Shown in pieces: positions 1-8,143 of a stretch of DNA of 53,321 nucleotides. Origin of the DNA: an uncultured Paenibacillus sp. (lineage in GTDB: Bacteria > Bacillota > Bacilli > Paenibacillales > Paenibacillaceae); the NCBI GenBank assembly GCA_927443375.1, contig CAKMKL010000016.1, positions 1-53,321 of the forward strand, in the 5' to 3' direction. Every line of letters starts with the position of its first letter. The stretch's first letter is position 1. Under the pieces are notes generated by a model. The model searched no databases, was not told the origin of the DNA, and saw only the letters and a list, made by a program, of their open reading frames with translations. The position numbers and the translations under genes are program-made.

Positions 1-123
1 GACCTCTTTTATATATAAGCCGCAGCCTTCTCCTGGAAAAATCGTTTACCACTCGGCATTATCTCTGTTGGTCTCAATGACTTCGAGGAGACCTATCATT
101 TTCTGGATGCACTGCAGGATATC

Positions 124-2193
124 GTGACGCTGGAATTGGGCGATGAGTATTTGTGGACCAGCAGTAATCCACCGGCGCTGCCGCATGAAGAGGATATTCC
201 CGTTGCCCGGATGAATGACCCCTTAGAAGATGCTTATAGGGAGAAGCTGGCCAGAAAGTATGGCAAAAAGAAGCAGCTGCTTAGCGGAATCCACATTAAT
301 TTTTCGTTCGATGAGAGTTTTCTGCAAAGGCTATTTACAGCTTCACAAATTCAAGGCGGCTTTAAGCCATTCAAAGACGGAGTTTATTTAAAAGTCGCAC
401 GGAATATTCTCAAATACCGCTGGTTACTGATTTATCTGACAGGCGCCAGTCCTGTGTTCAATAAATCCTATGTAGAACAATGTGTTTCCTTAAGCAATCA
501 GCTGGATGACGAGAGTCACTTCTTCCCCAATATGAGTTCACTTCGCAATAGTGTGTGCGGTTATCGAAATGATAAGCCTTTGTATGTTTCATTTCATTCT
601 ATAGATGAATATGTGCGGGATTTGAGGAATTTAGTTCTTTCTGAGGAATTGCTGAGTGCAAAAGAGTTTTATAGCCCCATCCGGTTGAAACCGGCGATAG
701 GAGTTCATCCGCTTCAAGAGCTTCAGGATCAAGGTGTAGCATACATAGAACTTCGTATGTTTGATATAAATCCGCTTTATAAGAACGGAATCGGTCTACA
801 GACCTTGCAGTTTGTACATTTATTCCTGGTCTACCTGCTGCTGAAGCAGGATGAACCCTTTAATCAACAAGAACAGCAGCAAGCGGATTTAAATGTAGAC
901 ATCCTTCTGATGACCGGGCTCAAGGGGGAACTGCTGGATAAGGGCTTGTCCATCCTTGATGAAATGCAAAAAATGATAAAAGCACTGCGGCCTGACGACC
1001 AGGGGATGGTCCAGTATCTGGAAGAACAAAAAAATATTCTAATGAACCCGGAGCTTAGTTACGCCTCTATCATTAAAGCAGAAATTCAGTCTTCATCCTA
1101 TTTGGATTATCACCTGGACAGAGCAAAGCAATATGCAGAGGAAAGCTCCAAGGCCGGATACAAGTTCGCAGGCTACGAAGATTTAGAATTGTCGACTCAG
1201 CTTTTATTAAAAGCTGCTGTTAAGCGCGGAATACGTTTTGAGCTCATCGATCGTGAGGATAACTTTGTTGTCCTTACAAAGGGAGACCATCAGGAATACG
1301 TTAAACAGGCAACCAAAACTGCCTTAGATTCCTATAGCACGGTTCTTATCATGGAAAATAAGATTGTTACCAAGGAAGTTCTGAAGCAGCATGGAATTCG
1401 GGTTCCAGCCGGAAAGGCTTATCGAAGCCCACAGGAGGCTATGCTGGATTATGAACTTTACCGGGACAGTAAAATTGTAATTAAACCGAAATCAACAAAT
1501 TTTGGACTGGGAATCACCATATTCACCCGCAGCTTTACAGAAGAAGATTATCAGCAAGCGGTTGAAATGGCCTTTGCACATGACCGGACGATTTTACTTG
1601 AGGAGTTTATAGCCGGAAAGGAATACCGGTTCCTGGTGATGGGGGATGAGGTTGTCGGAATCCTGCATCGTGTGCCCGCCAATGTTGTTGGAGATGGCAT
1701 TCATACGATTGAACAATTGATTGCCCGGAAAAATAGAGATCCGCTCCGAGGCAAAGGATACAGAACCCCGCTTGAACGGATTCAATTAGGCGAAGCCGAG
1801 AAGCTGTTTTTGAAAAATCAGTTCCTGAACGCCTCCGATATCCCGGGAGCAGGTGAAGTCATTTACTTAAGAGAAAACTCAAACATCAGCACGGGCGGGG
1901 ACAGTATCGATTATACAGACGATATTCCTGAGAGCTATAACCAACTGGCAATCCGTGCGGCCAAAGCGGCAGGAGCCACCTTTTGTGGAGTCGACATGAT
2001 GATCGGGCACATTCAAGAGGAAGCAAATAACGGAAATTATAGTATTATCGAAATCAATTTTAATCCGGCGATTCATATTCATTGTTATCCTTATCAGGGA
2101 ATGAATCGAAGAGCAGACGATAAAATTCTGGATTTATTATTCGGTCCACTCCTGGAAACACAGGCATTGGAATCTGTTCATCTTCCCGTGTGA
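124..2193 (+). CDS. gshF: Bifunctional glutamate-cysteine ligase/glutathione synthetase (GshF/GshAB), 5' end missing
   Basis: Makes glutathione in two steps: gamma-glutamylcysteine by the N-terminal ligase, then glycine addition by the C-terminal ATP-grasp domain. The start of the frame carries the GshF signatures DEYLW, SNPPALP, EEDIP and KYGKKKQLLSGIHINFSF of the ligase half. The C-terminal half (about residues 440-680) is a cyanophycin-synthetase-like ATP-grasp with KPKSTNFGLGI, LLEEFIAGKEYRFLV and EINFNPAIH. GshF proteins are usually about 750 residues, so roughly 60-80 N-terminal residues are absent. The same frame runs upstream through NDFEETYHFLDALQDIV to an in-frame TAA at 16-18, with no ATG and no ribosome site. 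The GTG at 124 lies inside conserved sequence and is unlikely to be the true start. The gene is therefore truncated or frameshifted just outside the window and may be a pseudogene. Confidence 0.85.
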   Translation: MTLELGDEYLWTSSNPPALPHEEDIPVARMNDPLEDAYREKLARKYGKKKQLLSGIHINFSFDESFLQRLFTASQIQGGFKPFKDGVYLKVARNILKYRWLLIYLTGASPVFNKSYVEQCVSLSNQLDDESHFFPNMSSLRNSVCGYRNDKPLYVSFHSIDEYVRDLRNLVLSEELLSAKEFYSPIRLKPAIGVHPLQELQDQGVAYIELRMFDINPLYKNGIGLQTLQFVHLFLVYLLLKQDEPFNQQEQQQADLNVDILLMTGLKGELLDKGLSILDEMQKMIKALRPDDQGMVQYLEEQKNILMNPELSYASIIKAEIQSSSYLDYHLDRAKQYAEESSKAGYKFAGYEDLELSTQLLLKAAVKRGIRFELIDREDNFVVLTKGDHQEYVKQATKTALDSYSTVLIMENKIVTKEVLKQHGIRVPAGKAYRSPQEAMLDYELYRDSKIVIKPKSTNFGLGITIFTRSFTEEDYQQAVEMAFAHDRTILLEEFIAGKEYRFLVMGDEVVGILHRVPANVVGDGIHTIEQLIARKNRDPLRGKGYRTPLERIQLGEAEKLFLKNQFLNASDIPGAGEVIYLRENSNISTGGDSIDYTDDIPESYNQLAIRAAKAAGATFCGVDMMIGHIQEEANNGNYSIIEINFNPAIHIHCYPYQGMNRRADDKILDLLFGPLLETQALESVHLPV

Positions 2194-2506
2194 ATAGCCT
2201 TATCAGCAGCAAGTTCAATTGCTGCACCCAGTGAATTGACTTTATCTCTCTTTTGCTTGCGATATTGCGATGGATTTACTCCGAAGTAACTGGTAAAGCG
2301 GCGTGTGAAATAATCAGGAGAATGAAAGCCGACCTCGAGCGCAATCTCAGTAACCGGACGCATCGTGTACTTAAGAAGCTTCTCGGCCTGGTTCAATCTA
2401 ATTTTGATGATCGTTTCGATAATGGAGTCGCCTACCTGCTCCTTGAATAAATGGGAAAGGCGAGAGGGGGATAAGCACACCTGCTGACTGAGAAGATTCC
2501 TCTTGG
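2178..2506 (-). pseudogene. C-terminal remnant of an AraC-family transcriptional regulator
   Basis: On the minus strand the translation gives the double helix-turn-helix end of an AraC/XylS regulator: CLSPSRLSHLFKEQVG (first HTH) and VTEIALEVGFHSPDYFTRRF then YFGVNPSQYRK (second HTH). No N-terminal sensor domain is present. The open frame continues to 2561, but beyond about 2506 it is antisense to the neighbouring GH2 remnant and no longer looks like AraC. The end overlaps the gshF stop by 16 bases. I read it as a 3' fragment left by a deletion that also removed the 5' end of the divergent glycosidase gene. Confidence 0.75.
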
Positions 2507-2519
2507 TGCAGGTATTCCC

Positions 2520-3227
2520 TTGGGGCAATTGACATCTGGTGCACTGAAACTTATACGACAAAGTAGACGGTTAACGGTATCGCTTGAAATGGAAGGAACC
2601 GGAATCCGTAACGAATGGCCGATCTGGGTGTACGCACTTACAGAGGAGCAGCAGGCTGTGCAGCCGGAAATTTCAGTGACCCATACGTTGGACGATGAGT
2701 TGTTGGGCAAGCTGGAAGAAGGAGAACGTGTTCTTTTCCTCGCCCATGACAGTGATCTGGAATGCTCTGCTCCCGGTAAGTTTCATCCTGTCTTTTGGAG
2801 TCCTGTACACTTTGCTACTGAGAATCCATGCGGTATTATCGTGAACTGTATGCATCCGGCGCTAAGAGATTTCCCGACAAAGGAGTATGCAGAGTATCAA
2901 TGGAAAGATCTGCTCGATTCTTCCGTATCGCTCTTCGTCAAGGACGATCTGCCCTTCGACCCGATTGTTCAGGTAATTCCTAACTTTTATCATAACCGGA
3001 AACTGACGAATCTTACGGAATATAACGTCGGTCATGGCAAGTTAGTTATTTGCTGCATGGATATCGAAAGTAATCTGGAAGTTAGACCAGCTGCAGCACA
3101 GCTTCGTAAAAGTCTAATCGATTATATGTCCAGTGCGGCATTCGCGCCTAAAATGACCCTAAAGACCGCTGCACTATGTGAGTTATTGAAGAAGAGAGAG
3201 CCCAATTCTGTTTCAGTACAAACGTAA
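2520..3227 (+). pseudogene. C-terminal remnant of a GH2-type glycoside hydrolase
   Basis: The translation matches the C-terminal end of Paenibacillus-type GH2 sugar-binding/beta-galactosidase-like enzymes: GTGIRNEWPIWVY, then VFWSPVHF, HPALRDFPTKEYAEYQWKDL, VIPNFYHNRKLTNL and GKLVICCMDI, ending in an accessory tail. Homology begins near 2545. No catalytic (beta/alpha)8 barrel is present, so the fragment cannot hydrolyse glycosides. Full-length relatives are roughly 900-1000 residues and this is 235. It faces away from the AraC remnant, the normal arrangement for a sugar regulator and its glycosidase, with both 5' ends missing. The last 15 bases overlap the WYL regulator gene. Confidence 0.7.
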
Positions 3228-4157
3228 TCTCTGTTGTAAACCTGCAAAGAGTTCTTCCGGCATTTCTCTAACCTTAATGTCCTCGCCCAGGAAAAGCAGC
3301 CAGCTGGTTATCTCAGTCAATTCATCCGGTTTATTAACATGGATAAAAGTCTTTAGAATCGCTGTTGTCTGGTATGGATTCGTATAGGATAGTGAAACTT
3401 TTAAAGGATGATATTTCTTAAACTGGGCAATGGCTTTTGGACCAAGCTCCAGAATAAGATTGATTGCTTCTTCCTGCTTACTTAGTTTCTCTAAAATCTT
3501 TTTTTTGCTTATTCTTTTTTTCTCCGGGTAGGGAATGACATTAGTAAGATGGTCAACTGGATAGATCTCTTTCTTTTCATCCTTCAGGTTAAAGGCTTCA
3601 ATCAGCCAGAGGCTTTTTTCACGGTAAAGGTGCAGGAGATAAATAGGATAAGTTTCTTCCTTGATGCTAATCAATAAATAGCTGTCCAATAGAAGGATCT
3701 GGATCAGTTTTTCCAGCATGGGATGGGGCAGATCCGAAAGATCCAGCAGGTCAGGATTATTCGGATTGGTCCCTTCAAATAGCAGGATCTGATTTAAAAG
3801 AAACAGGTCTTCCTGCTGATTTTCTGAAATGAGGCCCAGTAATTTTTCAGTTAAAGACTGGCGGCTCTGAAGATAGGGAAGCTGTAAATTTCTTGTGGCC
3901 ATAAAGGCAATAAATAGAGCTTTGACCTCATTGCCGGTAAAGCGGACCACGGGGAGGACAGAGTTGCGCATGACCGAGTATCCTCCATCTCTTCCGACTT
4001 CTGCGACAAGCGGCATGCCCAAGGCCTCAATTTCCCTGATATCCCTAATCGCGGTCGAACGGGAGATGTTAAATTCACGCATGATTTCAGAAATTGTAAA
4101 GTGGGCACGGTTGTTGATATACCGCATGATGATATTAATCCGCTCAACTTTTTTCAT
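3213..4157 (-). CDS. WYL-domain transcriptional regulator (HTH_11, YafY/DeoR-like)
   Basis: A 314-residue cytoplasmic DNA-binding regulator. Residues 1-60 form a winged HTH (HTH_11) with FTISEIMREFNISRSTAIRD and the characteristic GRDGGY wing. The middle and C-terminal region (about 140-314) fits the WYL ligand-sensing domain, including the YPIYLLHLYREKSLWLIEAF strand region. The ATG at 4157 follows an AGGAG site. It is divergent from the GyrI-like gene at 4256 across a 98-bp gap holding that gene's promoter. WYL regulators next to GyrI-like ligand-binding proteins are a common pairing, so control of the divergent unit is likely, but that is inferred from position. Confidence 0.85.
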   Translation of the reverse strand: MKKVERINIIMRYINNRAHFTISEIMREFNISRSTAIRDIREIEALGMPLVAEVGRDGGYSVMRNSVLPVVRFTGNEVKALFIAFMATRNLQLPYLQSRQSLTEKLLGLISENQQEDLFLLNQILLFEGTNPNNPDLLDLSDLPHPMLEKLIQILLLDSYLLISIKEETYPIYLLHLYREKSLWLIEAFNLKDEKKEIYPVDHLTNVIPYPEKKRISKKKILEKLSKQEEAINLILELGPKAIAQFKKYHPLKVSLSYTNPYQTTAILKTFIHVNKPDELTEITSWLLFLGEDIKVREMPEELFAGLQQRLRLY

Positions 4158-4182
4158 GGGCGCTCCTAAACAGTATCATTAA

Positions 4183-4210
4183 TTGACATGATTTAAAGCT
4201 ATCATATAAC
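4183..4210 (+). promoter_or_regulatory. Predicted sigma-A promoter for the GyrI-like gene
   Basis: TTGACA at 4183-4188 and TATAAC at 4205-4210 are separated by 16 bp, with the ATG at 4256. This lies in the divergent gap shared with the WYL regulator gene, so a WYL operator would be expected here. I see no clear palindrome. Confidence 0.5.
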
Positions 4211-4255
4211 TATCAAGTGATGAAGACAAATCCAAAAGAAAAGGAAGGATTGAAC

Positions 4256-4735
4256 ATGACTCCATTTACCCTGGAAGAAAAAGAAGGCTTTACTGTCGTA
4301 GGTTTAGGAACTGAGCTTAAGAGCGATTACACAGACTATGCGGGTATTAACAAGGAAAAGACCGACTTTTGGGAGGCCGTCAGCCAAGATGGAAGACTTG
4401 ATTATTTAAAAGGCATTGCCGTGAATGACTATATTTTTGCCGTAAATGAAGCAGTGAACAACAAGATGATGCATTATGCAGGCGTTATGACGGAGGCAGC
4501 GGCACCTGAAGAAGCCAGAGTGATCCAATTTCCCAAGGGGCCTTATCTCGTGGTAAAAGGGGAAGCGAAGACGGCTGATGAATTGAATAATAAGCTGGCC
4601 GGGGTTGCCTTTGGTCAAGCCTTGCCAGAAGCTAAGGATTTCGCCTATGTAGGGGGGCCTAACACAACAGCCCTGATGGGAGAGCGAGACGGCTTCGTTT
4701 ACGGTGAAATGTGGATTCCTGTTGTAAAGAAATAA
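4256..4735 (+). CDS. GyrI-like/AraC effector-binding domain protein
   Basis: A 159-residue single-domain protein of the GyrI-like small-molecule-binding (SHS2/effector-binding) family. It has the N-terminal VVGLGTELKSDYTD strand, a central DYIFAVNEAVNN segment and the late FVYGEMWIPV strand typical of this fold. Such proteins bind hydrophobic or cationic compounds either as stand-alone domains or as sensors fused to HTH domains. An ATG at 4256 preceded by AAGGAAGG is a better start than the upstream in-frame ATG at 4217, which has no ribosome site. It is followed 21 bp later by an unknown gene in the same direction and probably shares its transcript. Confidence 0.8.
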   Translation: MTPFTLEEKEGFTVVGLGTELKSDYTDYAGINKEKTDFWEAVSQDGRLDYLKGIAVNDYIFAVNEAVNNKMMHYAGVMTEAAAPEEARVIQFPKGPYLVVKGEAKTADELNNKLAGVAFGQALPEAKDFAYVGGPNTTALMGERDGFVYGEMWIPVVKK

Positions 4736-4756
4736 GGAGCTGAGAGGAGGCAGGGT

Positions 4757-5221
4757 ATGTCCTACATTGTTGATTATAAAAATGTGTCAACGGCCGGTTT
4801 AGAGTCTTCACCGGTAGCAGAAGCGCTTGCGGGTTTACGTGCGAATGAAGCCCGGTACTTTATGAACAAATACAAGCATGAATTTACGGTTGTCCCCGCC
4901 AGCGAAAGCCAGGAAACCCTTGATTATGTGAACCGGATTCTGAAAATAGAACGTGATCTTGTGTTTGCGGCCAAGCCTTTAGAAACGTCGCGCTTTCATG
5001 TGGAGAACATCCGGTTTGCCTATGTTTTTTACGAGGATGGTCTTGCGATTAATGTTATGTATACGGTGGATGACCCCAAGAAGCGGGCGGTTGGTTTTAA
5101 GCTTTCCGAGGGGATGGAGATTCCAAAGGAGTTAGAAGCAAAGTTTAAGTTCGCCCGGCAAAAGTCTAAACTGGCTGGAACAATCCGGGGCTCGTTTTTT
5201 GTAATTAAAGGGGAGTATTAA
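4757..5221 (+). CDS. Conserved protein of unknown function
   Basis: A 154-residue soluble protein with no signal peptide or membrane segment. It begins MSYIVDYKNVSTAGLE after a strong GGAGG site. It is rich in charged residues and looks like an alpha/beta fold (ENIRFAYVFYEDGLAINVMY, ending GSFFVIKGEY). I do not assign it to a named family. It lies 21 bp after the GyrI-like gene and is probably co-transcribed with it, so a shared stress or ligand-response role is possible but unproven. Confidence 0.7.
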   Translation: MSYIVDYKNVSTAGLESSPVAEALAGLRANEARYFMNKYKHEFTVVPASESQETLDYVNRILKIERDLVFAAKPLETSRFHVENIRFAYVFYEDGLAINVMYTVDDPKKRAVGFKLSEGMEIPKELEAKFKFARQKSKLAGTIRGSFFVIKGEY

Positions 5222-5226
5222 TATAA

Positions 5227-5598
5227 GCAAAACCGCATTTCGAAAAGTCCTATATCGCTTACCGCTATCGTGAAGAGGGAAGTACAAGCTTTTCGGTGAA
5301 GCAGGCCACTTATGGCACAGAGGGCTGGACACCGCAAACGGTCTATAATGCTGCTCCGACGAATGCGGCCATTGACGTGACCTGGACAGGAAATACGGCA
5401 AGAATCTATTATGTAAAAAGCAGCGGCAGTGACCGTGCGTTCATGGCAGTAAATACAGGCGGAGCCTGGACCGAAACCTCACTTGCGCCGGGTATTCCGA
5501 TTGAGCGGCTTGCCGTGGACCGCAGTCCCAAAGGTGTTGATATTCTATATCTGGTGGATGTGACGAATCTGAAGCTATATTACGGCCGTAACGAATAA
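5227..5598 (+). pseudogene. Start-less C-terminal fragment resembling a beta-propeller lectin
   Basis: The frame opens directly after a TAA at 5224 and has no ATG or ribosome site. It encodes two or three repeated beta-propeller-like blades: SYIAYRYREEGS, then TARIYYVKSSGSDRAFMAVN with GGAWTETSLAPG, then VDILYLVDVTNLKLYYGRNE. The pattern of a IYYV strand followed by GGAW recalls fucose-specific (AAL-type) propeller lectins, but the match is by eye only. Whatever the parent gene was, only its 3' end remains here. A GTG at 5296 could be called as a start but lies inside the repeat. Confidence 0.45.
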
Positions 5599-5630
5599 AC
5601 CTTCTTTTGGAAGAACAGAAAGAAGGGATG

Positions 5631-5691
5631 TCAGAACACACAGCCTTATAGGATTTTATAGGATTTTATAGGATTTGACTGTGTGTTCTGA
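5631..5691. terminator. Hairpin with a tandem repeat in its loop (bidirectional terminator candidate)
   Basis: A perfect 13-bp inverted repeat, TCAGAACACACAG (5631-5643) and CTGTGTGTTCTGA (5679-5691), encloses a 35-nt loop. The loop holds three exact tandem copies of TTATAGGATT (5646-5675). It sits between the lectin-like remnant and the convergent neopullulanase gene. There is no long T tract on either side, so terminator function is uncertain. Confidence 0.45.
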
Positions 5692-5706
5692 CGTGTTTGT
5701 TAGCAT

Positions 5707-7494
5707 TTATATTTTTAGTAGGATTTTATAGCTGAGTGGCTCCAGCTGAATCTTGATGCTGCCCTCGGCCGAACTAACAGGTTTGTTGTCCAGGGTATCC
5801 TGCCAGCTGCCCTCTAGTGGAAGAGACAGGGTAACAGGCTGTTCGGAAGCATTCATCCAGACAGTCACATGGATATTACTATCCTTTCGTTCATAGACAA
5901 AGTAGCGTTCCTGCGGCTCCGCTTGCAGAAATCTGAAATCTCCGGTGCGCAGTGCCGGATATTGCTTACGAAGCCCAATGAGTGCCTTGTAGCAATTGAA
6001 CAAGTCCCGATCCTGCCGTTCTTCTTCCCAGATCATACATTTCCGGCAATCCGGATCACCCTCACCCTCAAGACCGATCTCGTCCCCATAATAAATGCAA
6101 GGTGTACCGGTAAAGGTAAGCAGAAAAGCGATAGCCATCTTCAGCTTCCTTTTGTCGCCGTGCAGCTGGGTAAGCACACGCGGGGTGTCATGACTGGCCA
6201 TCAGATTGAAAAGAACTTCATTGGCTTGCTGCGGATAGCGCATCAGCAGGCCGCTTATGTGGGAAGCGAAGGTTTCAGCATCCATCTCATCCGAGTTTAG
6301 ATATTCGAGCAAGCGGTCGGACAACGGATAGTTCATCACGGAATCAAACTGGTCGCCTTGCATCCAGCGCAGGGAATCATTCCATACTTCTCCGATAATA
6401 AAGGCTTCCGGATTAATCGCTTTGACCCGCCCGCGGAATTCCCTCCAGAAGACATGATCAATCTCACTGGCCACATCCAGACGCCATCCGTCTATGCCGA
6501 CCTCCTTGAGCCAGTATTCTGCAATATCAAGTAAATATTCGCGGGTATCCGGATTGGCGGTATTCAGTTTCGGCATTTGTTCGAAAAATCCGAAGGTATC
6601 ATAGTTCGGGTTTCCTTCCCGTACTTTGACCGGAAACTCGTTAATATGGAACCAGTTCACATATTCCGATTGCTCTCCGTGCTCAATTACATCCTTGAAT
6701 TGGAGAGAATTAGCGCTCATATGGTTGAATACGGCATCAAGAACGATTCGGATCCCCTTGGAGTGTGCGTTCTCCACCAATTTTTTCAATAAATCTAAAT
6801 CTCCGAAATGCGGATCGACTTGTTTATAATCCATCGTATCGTATTTATGATTGGTGGGGGCTTCAAAGATAGGAGTAAGATAAATGGCCGTAATCCCCAA
6901 GTCCTCCAAATAATCCAGATGATCGATAATCCCTTGCAGATCCCCGCCAAAAAAGCTCTCTCTTGTGGGAGTATCCCCCCAAGGTGATATATTCTCGGGA
7001 TCATTACCGGGATCACCGTTTGCAAAACGGTCCGGCATGATTTGATAGAATACAGCTGACTTCGCCCATTCAGGTCCTTGGAACAAATCAACCTCATGAA
7101 TATACGGTCGGTCATAGAAACCTGTTGGAGCCTCCGGCTCTTCGGATAAAATGTCATTTTCCGTCATCCAGACCGTTTCTTCCCCGCTGTGAAAACGGAA
7201 CCCGTAAGAGAAGCGCCGATGCTCCGGCCGCACCGCCGTCTGCCAATAATCAAAGAAACGGTCGGACGACACCTTTTTCATTTCGTGTTCTTCGTGATAG
7301 GTTTCCCAGTCATATTTGTCCCCCGTAAGAGCAAAGACCCGATCTACATTCTGCTTCTTGGTCCGGACACGAAGATGGAAGGTATCCTTATCATACAGGT
7401 ACGCCCAGTTGCTGTGTGGTACATGGTGCAGGCAATCCAGCTGGATGTTTGTTTGAAGTCCTGCAGAGTTAATAGCTTGTTCGTTTGAGATCAT
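5707..7494 (-). CDS. Neopullulanase/maltogenic amylase-type alpha-glycosidase (GH13, subfamily 20-like)
   Basis: A 595-residue cytoplasmic-type enzyme expected to hydrolyse alpha-1,4 (and some alpha-1,6) bonds in maltodextrins, pullulan or cyclodextrins. Residues 1-125 form the N-terminal CBM34-like domain of this subfamily. The (beta/alpha)8 barrel follows with YQIMPDRFANGD, region I DAVFNH (near 250), region II GWRLDVASE with the nucleophile Asp (near 335), region III GEVW (acid Glu, near 365) and region IV MASHDT (near 431). A C-terminal beta domain closes the protein. All three catalytic acids are present and the length is normal. The ATG follows GGAGGG at good spacing. There is no signal peptide, so it probably acts on imported oligosaccharides. 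It appears monocistronic. Confidence 0.93.
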   Translation of the reverse strand: MISNEQAINSAGLQTNIQLDCLHHVPHSNWAYLYDKDTFHLRVRTKKQNVDRVFALTGDKYDWETYHEEHEMKKVSSDRFFDYWQTAVRPEHRRFSYGFRFHSGEETVWMTENDILSEEPEAPTGFYDRPYIHEVDLFQGPEWAKSAVFYQIMPDRFANGDPGNDPENISPWGDTPTRESFFGGDLQGIIDHLDYLEDLGITAIYLTPIFEAPTNHKYDTMDYKQVDPHFGDLDLLKKLVENAHSKGIRIVLDAVFNHMSANSLQFKDVIEHGEQSEYVNWFHINEFPVKVREGNPNYDTFGFFEQMPKLNTANPDTREYLLDIAEYWLKEVGIDGWRLDVASEIDHVFWREFRGRVKAINPEAFIIGEVWNDSLRWMQGDQFDSVMNYPLSDRLLEYLNSDEMDAETFASHISGLLMRYPQQANEVLFNLMASHDTPRVLTQLHGDKRKLKMAIAFLLTFTGTPCIYYGDEIGLEGEGDPDCRKCMIWEEERQDRDLFNCYKALIGLRKQYPALRTGDFRFLQAEPQERYFVYERKDSNIHVTVWMNASEQPVTLSLPLEGSWQDTLDNKPVSSAEGSIKIQLEPLSYKILLKI

Positions 7495-7578
7495 GTGTGT
7501 CCCTCCAAAGCGGCTGGTATTGGTAGCTTTATTCGCTATTCATAAATATTAACAATTATTTGTACACCTGCTTTATAA

Positions 7579-7806
7579 AAAATAAACATTTTGAATACAT
7601 TCCTCCAGACGTTTCGTAAAAGGGAGGCTCCTGAGAAATATAGGGATGCATTTAAAGCGCGCTTGCGGGGAGCCATTGAGGATAAGATGGAAGGAAAGGA
7701 AATACATGAGACGGATAAAGACAGCAAACCCGACGCGCAGCAAGCCGCACGAAACGCACTGGAGCTTAATGTTCATAGAAAATTATATACTCCAAATCTT
7801 CCCTAA
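7579..7806 (+). pseudogene. Possible C-terminal remnant of a bacterial Ku protein
   Basis: A start-less frame (TAA at 7576-7578) encodes APEKYRDAFKARLRGAIEDK followed by MEGKEI. This resembles the C-terminal helix of bacterial Ku, where a PEKYxDxYRExLxxxIExKxxGKEI pattern precedes a variable tail. The remaining 30 residues do not resemble anything I recognise. No ribosome site or ATG is present and no LigD lies nearby. If the reading is right it is a 3' scrap of a non-homologous end-joining gene; a chance match over about 25 residues is the alternative. Confidence 0.35.
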
Positions 7807-8143
7807 AAATTAGGTTAGGAGAGATTTGGAGTTCTTGTATACATCATTTTTTACATACGTTCAGAAATTCGTCCTGCAGACCTGGACTGTGCTCATTCGG
7901 CATCTCCGGCATAACAGGGTCCGGGAGACTATATACATAATTCCCTATCCAAGCTGGTTATTATAGAAATACAAAAGAACATCCTCCTTGTATATCTGGT
8001 GTGAGTTTTTCCACTATAGTTTCCTCTGCAGCAGGAAGGATTATGCACTTTCTTTAGGGCACCATTTTTAAACTGATTGAATAAATACAGCCTTAAGAAC
8101 CACAATAAGCAAGGGTAGCAATAAAGAAGAAGGTGGTTCATCG
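7807..8143. other. Gap of 337 nt with a short minus-strand open segment and a shared leader sequence
   Basis: No intact gene is visible. On the minus strand, about 7850-7960, a start-less frame of about 38 codons reads SLPDPVMPEMPNEHSPGLQD and ends LNVCKK; I do not recognise it. Positions 8087-8116 match the leader of the gene at 25.15 kb (see the repeat entry). The MFS ribosome site lies at the right edge. Confidence 0.3.
8087..8116 (+). repeat. 30-nt leader repeat, copy 1 of 2
   Basis: Positions 8087-8116 match 25096-25125 at 27 of 30 positions, including an exact 19-nt core TAAGAACCACAATAAGCAA. Both copies lie immediately upstream of membrane-protein genes (an MFS exporter here, an LTA-synthase-like protein there). 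Weak resemblance continues downstream, so this copy may be the decayed 5' end of a paralogous gene. Confidence 0.6.

Noticed and set aside
2520-2561. The AraC frame extending to 2561 as a complete small regulator of 127 residues
   Set aside because: Beyond about 2506 it is antisense to the GH2 remnant and has no N-terminal domain, so it is a junction artefact.
5646-5675. A three-unit tandem repeat as a CRISPR-like array
   Set aside because: The units are 10 bp, directly adjacent, with no spacers; simple tandem repeat only.
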